NCBI GenBank assembly: GCA_029968055.1
Contig: JASCNX010000005.1
Coordinates: 124,001 to 188,000, forward strand
Reading direction: 5' to 3'
DNA length: 64,000 nt
From: Xenophilus aerolatus
Lineage (GTDB): Bacteria > Pseudomonadota > Gammaproteobacteria > Burkholderiales > Burkholderiaceae_C
The notes below the pieces were generated by a model. The model was not told the origin of the DNA. It saw only the letters and a list, made by a program, of their open reading frames with translations, and searched no databases. Of the stretch, positions 50,376 through 59,637 are shown in pieces; the stretch's first letter is position 1, and each line of letters begins with the position of its first letter. Made by a program: the position numbers and the translations under genes.

Positions 50376-51154
50376 ACCCGCCGCTTGCGCTTGGGGTCGC
50401 AGCCTTCGCCCTCGGCCTGCTGGGTGCGGCGCTCGGCGCGTGGTGGCTCTCGAAGCGGCTGAGCGCCCAATGGGCGTTGGAGATGCCGCGGCTGCTGCAG
50501 GCGCAACTCGAAGCCCATGCGCGTGCGCAGGTCCCGCCGCTGCGCGACGCCTCGCCTGCGGCAGAGGCGCCGGTGTTCGACACCGCGCTGCTGGCCGCAC
50601 AACTGCGATCGCAGCTCACGGCCGCATTCGATGCCCAGCGCGAGGCGTTGCAACGGGCCTGGCAGCAGGCCGACGACACCTTGCACCAGGCCCTGCAGCG
50701 CCTGCCGCAAGGGGTGCAGCAGGCCATTCAGGTCGAGTTGGAGTTCCAGGCCCAGCAACAGGCCGGGCGCGATGCAGCACGCGCGGTGGAACAGCAGCGC
50801 TGGCAGGCCGAGCAGGACGAGCGCCGTGCAGCCGAACTGCGCGTGCTGCTCCAGGCCCCGGGCGCGCAGCCACCAGCGGGGCCGCGAACCGCCGCCCCGC
50901 CGCCCGAGCCCGCACACCCCCCAGTGCCCGCGCCCGCCGCGCCGGCGCGCCACGCTGCAGCCGTGTCGGCCCGCCCGCCCGAACTCGAACTGACGCCCTT
51001 GCCCCGCCCTCAACCGAGCCGCGGGCCCGAACCGGCCGCACCCGAACTCAGCGACGAGGAACTCGACGCGCTGCCGCCAGACTTGCCCGCGCCCGACAAG
51101 GCCCGCAGACGCATCCTGCCGCCGCCCAAGAGGCCCCCGTTTCGCAGTCTTTAG
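50372..51154 (+). CDS. Membrane-anchored coiled-coil, Pro-rich protein of unknown function
   Basis: A 260-residue protein translationally coupled to tssA (GTG at 50372 overlaps the tssA TGA). One N-terminal membrane helix (LALGVAAFALGLLGAALGAW) is followed by about 130 residues of Ala/Gln/Glu/Arg heptads likely to form a coiled coil (LQRAWQQADDTLHQALQRL), and then about 85 residues rich in Pro and Ala with an acidic patch and a basic end (PPPKRPPFRSL). No family recognised. Position suggests a T6SS accessory role. Confidence 0.75.
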   Translation: MNPPLALGVAAFALGLLGAALGAWWLSKRLSAQWALEMPRLLQAQLEAHARAQVPPLRDASPAAEAPVFDTALLAAQLRSQLTAAFDAQREALQRAWQQADDTLHQALQRLPQGVQQAIQVELEFQAQQQAGRDAARAVEQQRWQAEQDERRAAELRVLLQAPGAQPPAGPRTAAPPPEPAHPPVPAPAAPARHAAAVSARPPELELTPLPRPQPSRGPEPAAPELSDEELDALPPDLPAPDKARRRILPPPKRPPFRSL

Positions 51155-51289
51155 ATCGTGTGCGCAGATCGCGACGTGCGCCCAGACCGGCCGATGTCAG
51201 CCAATGCCCTGCGTGCGGATGCGAATTCGGCCGGTAGGTCATCGCATGCGGCGCAGCCATGCTTTACAGCCTGATCCAAGGAGCTTGCC

Positions 51290-51475
51290 GTGAACCTGCC
51301 GTCGTCTGCCTCTGAAGACATCATCGTCCCGCGTTCGGTCGTGGACGTCACCCGCGCCGAGGAAGTCGCCTACTGGATGGCGACGCTCGGCGTATCCGAA
51401 ATGGACTTGCGCCGCGCGGTCGCCGCGTCCGGCGAGGTTCCCGGGGACGTGCGCGACTATCTCGGCGTCAAGTAA
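51290..51475 (+). CDS. DUF3606-like small protein
   Basis: A 61-residue protein with the short helical pattern of DUF3606: residues 19-36 read DVTRAEEVAYWMATLGVS, followed by EMDLRRAVAASG and a C-terminal YLGVK. Function unknown. GTG start at 51290 with AAGGAG (51278-51283) 6 nt upstream. It stands alone between the T6SS remnant and tRNA-Lys, and need not belong to either. Confidence 0.78.
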   Translation: MNLPSSASEDIIVPRSVVDVTRAEEVAYWMATLGVSEMDLRRAVAASGEVPGDVRDYLGVK

Positions 51476-51573
51476 GGCCTGCGATCGGCCTGACGGCCAG
51501 TGCCCTGCAGGGTAGCGGTCGTCGGCGCATTCGGCGCGGCACCTGAGTGTTGCCTTCGGCCCCAGGCCGCGAG

Positions 51574-51614
51574 CCCAAAAAGAAAATGCCCCGCATGAGG
51601 ACATGCGGGGCATT
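51574..51614 (-). terminator. Terminator of tRNA-Lys
   Basis: AATGCCCCGCAT (51585-51596) and ATGCGGGGCATT (51603-51614) form a perfect 12-bp stem. On the minus strand it is followed by TTTTCTTTTT, the expected run. Confidence 0.88.
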
Positions 51615-51621
51615 CGTGTTT

Positions 51622-51697
51622 TGGTGGGCCCTGAGTGACTCGAACACTCGACCTACGGATTAAGAGTCCGCTGCTCTACCAACTGAGCTAAGAGCCC
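51622..51697 (-). tRNA. tRNA-Lys (CTT)
   Basis: Minus-strand sequence starts GGGCTCTTAGCTCAGTTGG, with anticodon stem GCGGA/TCCGT around loop CTCTTAA (anticodon CTT, reading AAG), T loop TTCGAGT and an encoded CCA end. A TATACT box (51748-51753, minus strand) about 50 bases upstream is a candidate -10. Confidence 0.95.
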
Positions 51698-51880
51698 TTG
51701 CTTGTTTACACCGCGTTGTGCGCTGTGCATTTTTAGGCAAGACCGCGAGTATAGCGCAATTTTCTGGACCCGTGCACGGGCGTCGGCGCGCCTTGGTGTG
51801 CGCGGGTAGGATGGCGCCATCGCGCGTTGCGCCGCTCACTGCGTCTTCCCATGATCTCGCCTGTTTCCCCCTCCGCACCC

Positions 51881-52567
51881 ATGCACGTCGTCATCACCGG
51901 CGCGGCCGGCGCGCTCGGCCGCGCCGTCACGCAACACTACCTGGACGCCGGCGCGCGGCTCGCGCTGCTCGAACGTCATCCCGATCACCTGACGCAGGCC
52001 TTCCCGGGCCTCGACAACTCGCAGCACCTGCTGCTGGCCGCCGACGTCACGTCGGCCGAATCGGTCAAGGCGGCCGGCGAACAGATCCTGCGTGCCTTCG
52101 GGCATGTCGATGCCGTCATCCACATCGCGGGCGGCTTCGAGATGGGGCCCGCCGTGCACGAACTCGATCGCGCGGCCTGGGACCGCATGCTGAACCTCAA
52201 CGCCTGGTCCTTCGTCGCCGTGTCGCAGGCCTTCGTGCCGGCCATGGTCGCGCGCGGCGCCGGCGCGCTGGTTGCGGTGACGGCCAAGTCGGCCAGCCGT
52301 GGCGTGGCGCACATGGCGGCCTACTGCGCGTCGAAGAGCGCGCTGCAGCGCCTCGTCGAAAGCCTGGCGGCCGAGGTTGCGCCGAGTGGCGTGCAGGTCA
52401 ACAGCATCGCGCCGAGCGTGCTCGACACGCCAGCCAACCGCCAGGCCATGCCCGACGCCGATCCGAGCGAGTGGGTGTCGACCTCCGTCGCCGCGAAGAC
52501 CATTGCGTACCTGGCAGGCGACGGCGCGGCCGCGCTGCATGGCCAGCACCTCGTGCTGGACGCCTGA
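51881..52567 (+). CDS. SDR-family oxidoreductase
   Basis: A 228-residue short-chain dehydrogenase. The nucleotide-binding TGAAGALG lies in [14 protein letters not shown], the catalytic tyrosine motif is [10 protein letters not shown] (YxxxK) with the serine in TAKSASRG, and the PG-type loop reads [14 protein letters not shown]. An NAD(P)-dependent reductase of unknown substrate. ATG 51881 begins at the first beta strand; ATG 51851 would add ten Ser/Pro-rich residues. Enclosed between two tRNA genes of opposite strand. Confidence 0.88.
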   Translation: MHVVITGAAGALGRAVTQHYLDAGARLALLERHPDHLTQAFPGLDNSQHLLLAADVTSAESVKAAGEQILRAFGHVDAVIHIAGGFEMGPAVHELDRAAWDRMLNLNAWSFVAVSQAFVPAMVARGAGALVAVTAKSASRGVAHMAAYCASKSALQRLVESLAAEVAPSGVQVNSIAPSVLDTPANRQAMPDADPSEWVSTSVAAKTIAYLAGDGAAALHGQHLVLDA

Positions 52568-52574
52568 AGGCGCA

Positions 52575-52609
52575 AAGAAAAAGGCCCCGGTGCGATGCAC
52601 AGGGGCCTT
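52575..52609 (-). terminator. Terminator of tRNA-Ala
   Basis: AAGGCCCC (52581-52588) and GGGGCCTT (52602-52609) pair. On the minus strand the stem is followed by TTTCTTTG, so it ends the tRNA-Ala transcript; it may serve the SDR gene too. Confidence 0.75.
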
Positions 52610-52621
52610 CTGGAGAATCGT

Positions 52622-52697
<76 letters not shown>

Positions 52698-52740
52698 AAC
52701 GCAGGGCGCGATTCTATAACCGCCGGCCTGCCCGCGCCAC

Positions 52741-53718
52741 TCACATGAGCAGGTGCTCGCCGGCGTTGTCGCCGCCCAGGATGACGTAGTTGACCTTGCG
52801 CACATCCATCAGCTTGCGGCCGCCCGCATAGCTGATGGAGCTCTGCACGTCCTCCTGCATCTCGCGCAGCACGTCCTCCAGCGTTCCCTTGACCGGCTCG
52901 AGGATGCGCTTGCCCTCGACGTGCTTGTACTCGCCCTTGTTGAAGTCCGAGGCCGAGCCGTAGTACTCCTTGAAGCGCTTGCCGTCGACGACGACCGTCT
53001 CGCCGGGGCTTTCCTCCAGGCCGGCCAGCAGCGAGCCGATCATGACCATGGTGGCGCCGAAGCGGATGCTCTTGGCGATGTCGCCATGCTCGCGGATGCC
53101 GCCGTCGGCAATGATGGGCTTGGTGGCCACGCGCGCGCACCACTTGAGCGCCGACAGCTGCCAGCCGCCGGTGCCGAAGCCGGTCTTGAGCTTGGTGATG
53201 CACACCTTGCCCGGCCCGATGCCGACCTTGGTCGCGTCGGCGCCCCAGTTCTCCAGGTCGATCACGGCCTCGGGCGTGCCCACGTTGCCGGCAATGACGA
53301 AGGCCTTGGGCAGCTTCTCCTTGAGGTAGCCGATCATGTTCTTCACGCTGTCGGCATGGCCGTGCGCGATGTCGATCGTGACGTAGTCGGGCACGAGACC
53401 CTTGGCGACCAGTTGATCGACGGTGTCGTAGTCGGGCTTCTTCACGCCCAGCGAGATCGAGGCGAACACGTCTTGGGCCTGCATGTGCTCGACGAACTTC
53501 ACGTTGTCGAGGTCGAAGCGGTGCATCACGTAGAAGTAGCCGTTCTTGGCCAGCCAGAGGCAGATCTTCTCGTTGACCACCGTCTTCATGTTGGCCGGTA
53601 CGACGGGGATGCGGAAGCTGCGGCCGCCCAGCTCGATGCTGGTGTCGCATTCGGAGCGGCTTTCCACGCGGCACTTGCGCGGCAGCAGCAGGACGTTGTC
53701 GTAGTCGAAGATTTCCAT
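52741..53718 (-). CDS. guaC: GMP reductase
   Basis: A 325-residue IMPDH/GMPR-fold enzyme that deaminates GMP to IMP with NADPH, linking guanine and adenine nucleotide pools. It starts [18 protein letters not shown], has [31 protein letters not shown], the catalytic cysteine loop [17 protein letters not shown], and [26 protein letters not shown] lies 9-10 nt before the ATG at 53718 and decides the start. The absence of CBS domains and the [15 protein letters not shown] loop favour GuaC over IMPDH. Confidence 0.94.
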   Translation of the reverse strand: MEIFDYDNVLLLPRKCRVESRSECDTSIELGGRSFRIPVVPANMKTVVNEKICLWLAKNGYFYVMHRFDLDNVKFVEHMQAQDVFASISLGVKKPDYDTVDQLVAKGLVPDYVTIDIAHGHADSVKNMIGYLKEKLPKAFVIAGNVGTPEAVIDLENWGADATKVGIGPGKVCITKLKTGFGTGGWQLSALKWCARVATKPIIADGGIREHGDIAKSIRFGATMVMIGSLLAGLEESPGETVVVDGKRFKEYYGSASDFNKGEYKHVEGKRILEPVKGTLEDVLREMQEDVQSSISYAGGRKLMDVRKVNYVILGGDNAGEHLLM

Positions 53719-53811
53719 GACCCAAGCTCTCCTTGATGAAGGTCGTTGACGGCGAACGATGGAGCGCTTGGCCTGGCCGGTTCCGCGGCCCGCCCGGCAG
53801 TGCGGTGGCCA

Positions 53812-53845
53812 CAAAAAAACCGGGCGCAAGAAACTTGGGCCCGGT
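53812..53845 (-). terminator. Terminator downstream of ompW
   Basis: ACCGGGC (53819-53825) pairs with GCCCGGT (53839-53845). Seen from the minus strand the stem is followed by seven Ts, placed about 80 bases after the ompW stop. Confidence 0.8.
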
Positions 53846-53926
53846 GACCGAGTGTAGGGGAGGGGGCTTGGCCCCGCCTGTATGGTGGTCATACGGCCGC
53901 CGCTATGGCGGTGGCCGCGGCGCGGC

Positions 53927-54595
53927 CTAGAAGCGGTAGCCCACGCCCACGCCGAAGAGCCAGGGGTCGACCTTCACCTGCGACACCTTCTGCGCGCCCA
54001 GCTTGACGTCGGCGCGGATCTGCACCTTCTTGACGTCGACGTTCAGGAACCAGTTCCTGGCCAGTGCGATGTCCACGCCGCCGCCCACGGCCAGGCCCCA
54101 GCTGTTGCGATCGAGGTCCAGCCGGCCGACGGTCGGCACGTACAGGTTCACCCCGCTCAGCCGCGTGTAGTTGATGCCGGCGCCGACATACGGCCGCACG
54201 GTGGCGTCGGGGCGGAAGTGGTACTGCAGCATCAGCGTGGGCGGCAGGTGTTTGAAGCTCCCGATGTCGGTCGGGCCGCCCAGCGCACTCTGCTGCACCG
54301 TCACGCGCTGCTTCTGCGGCACCGTGAGCACGAGTTCGGCCGCGATGTTCGGCGTGAAGAAGTAGCTCACGTCGACTTCGGGAATGGTCTTGTCGTTCAC
54401 CGTGATGGCATTGGCCGGCACCGCCAGCGAGGGGATGGCTGCGGACTTGTCGGCCATGTCCAGACGCACGGCGCGCAGGCGGACCAGCCACGGGCCTTGG
54501 GTGTCGGTGGTCTGTGCCTGAACGGACGGGGCGAGCAGCGCAGCGATCAATGCGGCCGGCGTGGCGAGGTGAAAGAGGCGGGAAAGCAATGTCAT
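53927..54595 (-). CDS. ompW: OmpW-family outer membrane protein
   Basis: A 222-residue eight-stranded beta-barrel with a signal peptide (ending near SVQAQ). Family marks are [10 protein letters not shown] in strand 1, [31 protein letters not shown] and [12 protein letters not shown], with the C-terminal aromatic VGVGYRF needed for Bam insertion. OmpW proteins form narrow hydrophobic channels for small apolar molecules and are often oxygen-regulated. An FNR/Anr-like box lies 111-124 bases upstream of the ATG, shared with azurin. Confidence 0.92.
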   Translation of the reverse strand: MTLLSRLFHLATPAALIAALLAPSVQAQTTDTQGPWLVRLRAVRLDMADKSAAIPSLAVPANAITVNDKTIPEVDVSYFFTPNIAAELVLTVPQKQRVTVQQSALGGPTDIGSFKHLPPTLMLQYHFRPDATVRPYVGAGINYTRLSGVNLYVPTVGRLDLDRNSWGLAVGGGVDIALARNWFLNVDVKKVQIRADVKLGAQKVSQVKVDPWLFGVGVGYRF

Positions 54596-54705
54596 GGCAT
54601 CGGCTTGTTGTGGTGGATGTACCGGGCCAGTGTGGAACGCGCAGTCGGCGCCGTCCTTGAGGCCGCGCAAGCTGGGCGGGTGCCTCGCGAGCACACCGCC
54701 TGCCC

Positions 54706-54719
54706 TTGACGCAGGTCAT
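54706..54719. promoter_or_regulatory. FNR/Anr-like operator between ompW and azurin
   Basis: TTGAC-GCAG-GTCAT fits the FNR/Anr consensus TTGAT-N4-ATCAA in spacing and eight of ten positions counting C/G changes as mismatches at the inner bases only. It lies in the divergent region of two genes often induced at low oxygen. Confidence 0.5.
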
Positions 54720-54811
54720 GAACGCCGCTGCAAGCCCCACCCAGAATCGCCGCGGCGCCATCGCCGCCCGAGGGGGTGGCTGGCACCCACGTCATCAAGG
54801 AACACCGCACC

Positions 54812-55258
54812 ATGAAGTCTCCGCTCATCGCCATCGGCCTCGCCGCGGCCTGCGTCGCCGCCCAGGCCGCCGACTGCGCCATCACCGTCGAAGGCAACGA
54901 CGCCATGCAGTTCGACAGGAAGGAGATCGTCGTGCCCAAGGAATGCAAGAGCTTCAGCGTGCAGATCAGGCATGCCGGCAAGCTGCCGATCCAGGCCATG
55001 GGCCACAACTGGGTGCTGACGAAGACGGCCGACGTCCAGGCAGTGGCGGCCGACGGCGTGGCCGCAGGCCTGGCCAACCAGTACGTCAAGGCGGGCGATG
55101 CGCGCGTGCTGGCCCACACCAAGGTCGTCGGGCCGGGGCAGAGCGACACCGCGGCGGTCGACGTCGCCCGGCTCAAGGCCGGCGAGTCCTACACCTTCTT
55201 CTGCTCCTTCCCCGGACATGCCGCCGTGATGAAGGGGGCGTTCAAGCTCGGCACCTGA
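54812..55258 (+). CDS. azu: Azurin
   Basis: A 148-residue periplasmic type 1 blue copper protein with a 20-residue signal peptide (cleaved after AQA). The mature part starts [16 protein letters not shown]. Copper ligands are His in AMGHNWVLT and Cys, His and Met in [14 protein letters not shown]; the two structural cysteines are Cys in ADCAI and PKECKSF. Azurin carries electrons between cytochrome chains and enzymes such as nitrite reductase or peroxidases. AAGGA before the ATG at 54812 sets the start. Divergent from ompW. Confidence 0.95.
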   Translation: MKSPLIAIGLAAACVAAQAADCAITVEGNDAMQFDRKEIVVPKECKSFSVQIRHAGKLPIQAMGHNWVLTKTADVQAVAADGVAAGLANQYVKAGDARVLAHTKVVGPGQSDTAAVDVARLKAGESYTFFCSFPGHAAVMKGAFKLGT

Positions 55259-55319
55259 GCGCTCGCGGGCTTGCTCGCGCCGGCAGGCGCCGGCAACCCC
55301 GCGTTCCTACAATGCCGGG

Positions 55320-57713
55320 ATGTCCTTTCCTGGCCACGATGCCGGGCCCGCCGCGGCCGATTCCCCCCTCCTTGCCACCCTGAACGACGAGCAGCGCGCC
55401 GCCGTCACCCTGCCCGAGGGCAACGCGCTCATCCTGGCGGGGGCCGGTTCGGGCAAGACCCGCGTGCTCACCACCCGCATCGCCTGGCTGCTGTCCACGG
55501 GGCAGGTCTCGCCGGGCGGCGTGCTGGCCGTGACCTTCACCAACAAGGCGGCCAAGGAAATGATGACGCGCCTGTCGGCCCTGCTGCCGGTGAACGTGCG
55601 CGGCATGTGGATCGGCACCTTCCACGGCCTGTGCAACCGCTTCCTGCGCGCGCACTGGAAGCTGGCCGGCCTGCCGCAGAGCTTCCAGATCCTCGACACG
55701 CAGGACCAGCTCTCGGCCATCAAGCGGCTGATGAAGCAGTTCAACGTCGACGACGAGCGCTTTCCCGCCAAGCAGACGCAGTGGTTCATCGCCGGCGCCA
55801 AGGAAGACGGCCTGCGCCCGCGCGACATCGAGGCCCGCAGCGAGGACGACCGCAAGAAGATCGAGCTTTACCAGCTCTACGAGGAGCAGTGCCAGCGCGA
55901 AGGCGTGGTCGACTTCGGCGAGCTGATGCTGCGCAGCTACGAACTGCTGCGCGACAACGACCCGGTGCGCGAGCACTACCAGCGGCGCTTTCGCCACATC
56001 CTGATCGACGAGTTCCAGGACACCAACCGCCTGCAGTACGCCTGGATCAAGATGCTGGCGGGCCACACGGTCGACGGCCGATTCGTGCCCGGCCCCAACA
56101 GCGTGCTGGCCGTGGGCGACGACGACCAGAGCATCTACGCCTTCCGCGGCGCACGCGTGGGCAACATGAGCGACTTCGTGCGCGAGTTCGACGTGCACCA
56201 CCAGATCAAGCTGGAGCAGAACTACCGCAGCTTCAGCAACATCCTCGACTCGGCCAACGAGCTGATCAGCCGCAACACCAAGCGCCTGGGCAAGAACCTG
56301 CGCACGGACCAGGGGCCGGGCGAACCGGTGCGCGTGTACGAGTCGACCAGCGACTTCGCCGAGGCGCAGTGGATGGTCGAGGAGATGCGCCAGCTGGTGC
56401 GCGACGGCATCGACCGCAAGGAGATCGCCGTGCTCTACCGCAGCAATGCGCAAAGCCGCGTGATCGAGACGGCGCTCTTCAATGCCGCCGTGCCGTACCG
56501 CGTGTATGGCGGCCTGCGCTTCTTCGAGCGCGCCGAAATCAAGCACGCGCTGGCCTACCTGCGCCTGCTGGAGAACCCCGGCGACGACACCAGCTTCCTG
56601 CGCGTGGTGAACTTCCCGCCGCGCGGCATCGGCGCGCGCAGCATCGAGGTATTGCAGGACACGGCCCGCGCGCGCGGCGCCTCGCTGTACAAGGCGGTGG
56701 AAGGCATGAGCGGCAAGGCCGGCGCCAACCTGGCCGCCTTCGTCGCGAAGATCGACGTGCTGCGCGAGCAGACACAGGGCCTGTCGCTCAAGGAGATCAT
56801 CGAACTGGTGCTCGACGCCAGCGGCCTGATCGAGCACTACAAGGCCGACCGCGAAGGCGCCGACCGGCTGGAGAACCTGGAGGAACTGGTCAACGCGGCC
56901 GAGAGCTTCGTCACGCAGGAAGGCTTCGGGCGCGATGCCGTCGCGCTGCCGGTGGACGAGCTGCGCCAGTCGCCCGCGAGCCAGGGCATCGACCTCTCGC
57001 AGCCCGTGCTCGACGAACCCCTGGCGCCCGACGCGGAGACGGGCGAGACGCTCAGCCCGCTGGCCGCCTTCCTCACGCACGCCGCGCTCGAATCCGGCGA
57101 CAACCAGGCGCAGGCCGGGCAGGACGCCGTGCAGCTCATGACCGTGCACGCCGCCAAGGGCCTGGAGTTCGACGTGGTGTTCATCACCGGGCTGGAAGAG
57201 GGCCTGTTCCCGCACGAGAACTCCATGAGCGACCACGAGAGCCTGGAGGAGGAGCGCCGCCTGATGTACGTGGCCATCACGCGCGCGCGGCAGCGCCTGT
57301 ACCTGAGCCACTCGCAGACGCGCATGCTGCACGGCCAGACCCGCTACAACCTCAAGAGCCGCTTCTTCGACGAACTGCCCGAGGGCGCACTGAAGTGGCT
57401 CACGCCGAAGAACCCGGGCTTCGGCCAGTTCGCCGGCGGCGCGCTGAACTCGTCAAGCGGCCGGGCCGGCGGGGCGGGCGCTGGAGGCGGCTTCGGCGCC
57501 TACTACAGCGGCGCGGCAGCGGCACCGGTGCCGCAGAAGGCGCCGTCCGCGCACGGCCTGCGCATCGGCATGCAGGTCTTCCACAACAAGTTCGGCGAGG
57601 GCGCGGTGCTGGCGCTCGAGGGCGCGGGCGACGATGCGCGCGCGCAGGTCAAGTTCGGGCGCCACGGCATCAAGTGGCTGGCGCTCAGCGTGGCCAAGCT
57701 CACGCCGGTCTGA
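55320..57713 (+). CDS. uvrD: UvrD/Rep-type ATP-dependent DNA helicase
   Basis: A 797-residue superfamily 1A 3'-5' helicase. In order: LNDEQRAAVT (Q motif), Walker A AGAGSGKTRVLTTRI, FTNKAAKEMMTRL (Ia), DEFQDTNRLQYAWI (II), GDDDQSIYAFRGA (III), EQNYRS (IV), TVHAAKGLEFDVVFITGLEEG (V) and EERRLMYVAITRA (VI). The C-terminal 60 residues GMQVFHNKFGEGAVLALEG form the tudor-like RNA polymerase-binding domain of UvrD/PcrA. Acts in excision and mismatch repair. Confidence 0.95.
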   Translation: MSFPGHDAGPAAADSPLLATLNDEQRAAVTLPEGNALILAGAGSGKTRVLTTRIAWLLSTGQVSPGGVLAVTFTNKAAKEMMTRLSALLPVNVRGMWIGTFHGLCNRFLRAHWKLAGLPQSFQILDTQDQLSAIKRLMKQFNVDDERFPAKQTQWFIAGAKEDGLRPRDIEARSEDDRKKIELYQLYEEQCQREGVVDFGELMLRSYELLRDNDPVREHYQRRFRHILIDEFQDTNRLQYAWIKMLAGHTVDGRFVPGPNSVLAVGDDDQSIYAFRGARVGNMSDFVREFDVHHQIKLEQNYRSFSNILDSANELISRNTKRLGKNLRTDQGPGEPVRVYESTSDFAEAQWMVEEMRQLVRDGIDRKEIAVLYRSNAQSRVIETALFNAAVPYRVYGGLRFFERAEIKHALAYLRLLENPGDDTSFLRVVNFPPRGIGARSIEVLQDTARARGASLYKAVEGMSGKAGANLAAFVAKIDVLREQTQGLSLKEIIELVLDASGLIEHYKADREGADRLENLEELVNAAESFVTQEGFGRDAVALPVDELRQSPASQGIDLSQPVLDEPLAPDAETGETLSPLAAFLTHAALESGDNQAQAGQDAVQLMTVHAAKGLEFDVVFITGLEEGLFPHENSMSDHESLEEERRLMYVAITRARQRLYLSHSQTRMLHGQTRYNLKSRFFDELPEGALKWLTPKNPGFGQFAGGALNSSSGRAGGAGAGGGFGAYYSGAAAAPVPQKAPSAHGLRIGMQVFHNKFGEGAVLALEGAGDDARAQVKFGRHGIKWLALSVAKLTPV

Positions 57714-57728
57714 CGCGGCGCGGCGGCC

Positions 57729-58526
57729 TCAATCGGCCTGGAAGCAGTCGCGGAAGCTGAACCAGGTCGAGGTCAGGAACATGGCCGTGAGCACGAACGA
57801 GCCGCCGACCAGCACCGCCACGCCCACGCTGCCCGCGGCCGCCATCGCGACGCTGGCCGCGAGCGACAGCACGATGCTGCCCGCCAGCACCACGGCGAAC
57901 CACACCAAGCCGTAGACCGCCATCGCGCCGAAGTTGCGCACGCAGGTCACCAGGCTGAAGAACAGGCTCTTGACCGGCGGCACCGCGTGCCAGTGGACCA
58001 GCGCGGGCGCGTGCCAGAAGGCCAGCGCGACCGGCAGGTACAGCGCCATGCGCAGCAGCATGGCGAACTGGAAGCCGGCACTCTGGATGACCTCGGGCCG
58101 GGGCGCGCCCTGCGCGTCGAAGGCACCCGCCATCGGGTCGCCCGCGATCGCGCTGGCCAGCAGGCCGGCCAGCGTCACCGCGACGCCGTACAGCGCCCCC
58201 AATGCGACAAGAGGCCGGACACGGCTGCGCACCGCGCCCAGCGCCGACGCGAACAGCACCGCCGTCACGGGCCGGCCGTCGGGCGCGATGCGGCCCGGGG
58301 GCAGCCGGCTGGCCTGCTCGGCGGCGGCCATCAGGGCCAGCGTGCTGGCCGGCGCCAGCGCCACCGCCAGCGCGCCGCCGATGACCGGCACGCGCGACAG
58401 CAGCGCGATGGCCGACATGAACAGCATGAACAGCGAGAAGAAGGCCATCGGTGCGCGGCGGAAGGCCTGCAGGCCTTCGCGCACCCATTGGGCGCCGGTG
58501 CGGGGCGCGACGAGCAGCAGCTTCAT
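57729..58526 (-). CDS. BPSS1780-family membrane protein
   Basis: A 265-residue inner-membrane protein with about six hydrophobic helices. The start KLLLVAPRTGAQWVREGLQAFRRAPMAF followed by a membrane helix, and the end STWFSFRDCFQ, are those of the BPSS1780 family found throughout betaproteobacteria. Function unknown. It follows thrB by 4 nt on the minus strand and convergently meets the uvrD gene 15 bp away. Confidence 0.88.
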   Translation of the reverse strand: MKLLLVAPRTGAQWVREGLQAFRRAPMAFFSLFMLFMSAIALLSRVPVIGGALAVALAPASTLALMAAAEQASRLPPGRIAPDGRPVTAVLFASALGAVRSRVRPLVALGALYGVAVTLAGLLASAIAGDPMAGAFDAQGAPRPEVIQSAGFQFAMLLRMALYLPVALAFWHAPALVHWHAVPPVKSLFFSLVTCVRNFGAMAVYGLVWFAVVLAGSIVLSLAASVAMAAAGSVGVAVLVGGSFVLTAMFLTSTWFSFRDCFQAD

Positions 58527-58530
58527 GGCG

Positions 58531-59628
58531 TCAGGCCGGCACGGCCTCTTCGGCGGGCTCGGCGCCCTCAATGCCTTCGGCGCTGGCAACGCGCACCGGC
58601 GCATGCGCCCGCTGGCGCAGCACGCGCTCGAAGTGCGCCGGGTCGTGGGGCTTGAGCATGCTCGCCTCGCGCGGCAGGTGGAAATCCCACAGCCGCGAGA
58701 TCCAGAAGCGCAGGGCCGCCGCGCGCAGCATGCCGGGCAGCAGTTCGCGCTCGGCCCGGGTCAGCGGCCGCACCGTCTCGTAGGCGGCCAGCAGCGCGGT
58801 GCTGCGCTCGGCATCGGGCGCGCCCGTCGGCAGGTCGATGGCCCAGTCGTTCAGGCACACGGCCAAATCGAACAGCCAGGTATCGGTGCCGGCGAAGTAG
58901 AAGTCGAACACGCCGGTGAGGCGCGGCGGCGCATCGGCGTCGCGGTCGTCGCCATCGCCCTCCGTCGAGAACATCGCGTTGTCGCGGAACAGGTCGGCAT
59001 GCACCGGCCCGCGCGGCAGCGCCGCATAGGCGGCAGACGCCGCCACGTGGTTCTGGTAGGCCAGCTCGCCTGCGAGCAGGGCGGCCTGGGCCGCATCGAG
59101 GTAGGGCATGACCACCGGCGCGGTCTCGTTCCACCAGGGCAGCCCGCGCAGGTTGGGCTGGGTGCGCGGGAAATCGCGCGCCGCCAGGTGCATGCGGGCC
59201 AGCAGGGCCCCGAGTTCGCGGCAGTGCGCCGCACCGGGCGCCAGTTCGCTGCGGCCCGAGAGGCGCTGCACCACGGCCGCCGGCTTGCCGGCCACGGTGT
59301 GCAGCAGCGCGCAGGGCGCATCGGCCGGGACTTCGAGCGGGTGTGTGCCGTCCGCCACGATCGGCGCCTGTGCCGGGTCGGCGGCTGGGGCCGGCACCGG
59401 CAGGCCGGCGTCGGCCAGGTGCTTCATCAGGCAAAGGTAGTAGGGCAGCTGGGCGAAGCTCAGGCGCTCGAACAGCGTCAGGACGTACTCGCCCTGATCG
59501 GTGCTGGCGAAGTAATTGGTGTTCTCGATGCCGCCCTCGATGCCCCGCAGGCTGTGCAGCTCGCCCAGCCCCAGGCGCCGCAGCAGGGCGCCGGCCTCTT
59601 CGGGCCCGACTTCGGTGAAGACCGCCAC
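58531..59628 (-). CDS. thrB: Homoserine kinase (ThrB, aminoglycoside-kinase fold)
   Basis: A 365-residue type II homoserine kinase that phosphorylates homoserine in threonine synthesis. It begins MAVFTEV with LGELHSLRGIEGGIENTNYF, a kinase-like glycine/ATP loop, and has the APH-type catalytic loop GPVHADLFRDNAMF and the metal-binding Asp in GVFDFYFAG. An acidic tail (GIEGAEPAEEAV) is extra. The DUF2782 gene lies 9 bp upstream and polA is divergent, the same neighbourhood as in Pseudomonas. Confidence 0.93.
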   Translation of the reverse strand: MAVFTEVGPEEAGALLRRLGLGELHSLRGIEGGIENTNYFASTDQGEYVLTLFERLSFAQLPYYLCLMKHLADAGLPVPAPAADPAQAPIVADGTHPLEVPADAPCALLHTVAGKPAAVVQRLSGRSELAPGAAHCRELGALLARMHLAARDFPRTQPNLRGLPWWNETAPVVMPYLDAAQAALLAGELAYQNHVAASAAYAALPRGPVHADLFRDNAMFSTEGDGDDRDADAPPRLTGVFDFYFAGTDTWLFDLAVCLNDWAIDLPTGAPDAERSTALLAAYETVRPLTRAERELLPGMLRAAALRFWISRLWDFHLPREASMLKPHDPAHFERVLRQRAHAPVRVASAEGIEGAEPAEEAVPA

Positions 59629-59637
59629 CGCGGACCG

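Noticed and set aside
53719-53926. Purine riboswitch upstream of guaC
   Set aside because: Only a hairpin oriented as the ompW terminator is visible; no conserved purine-aptamer core was found.
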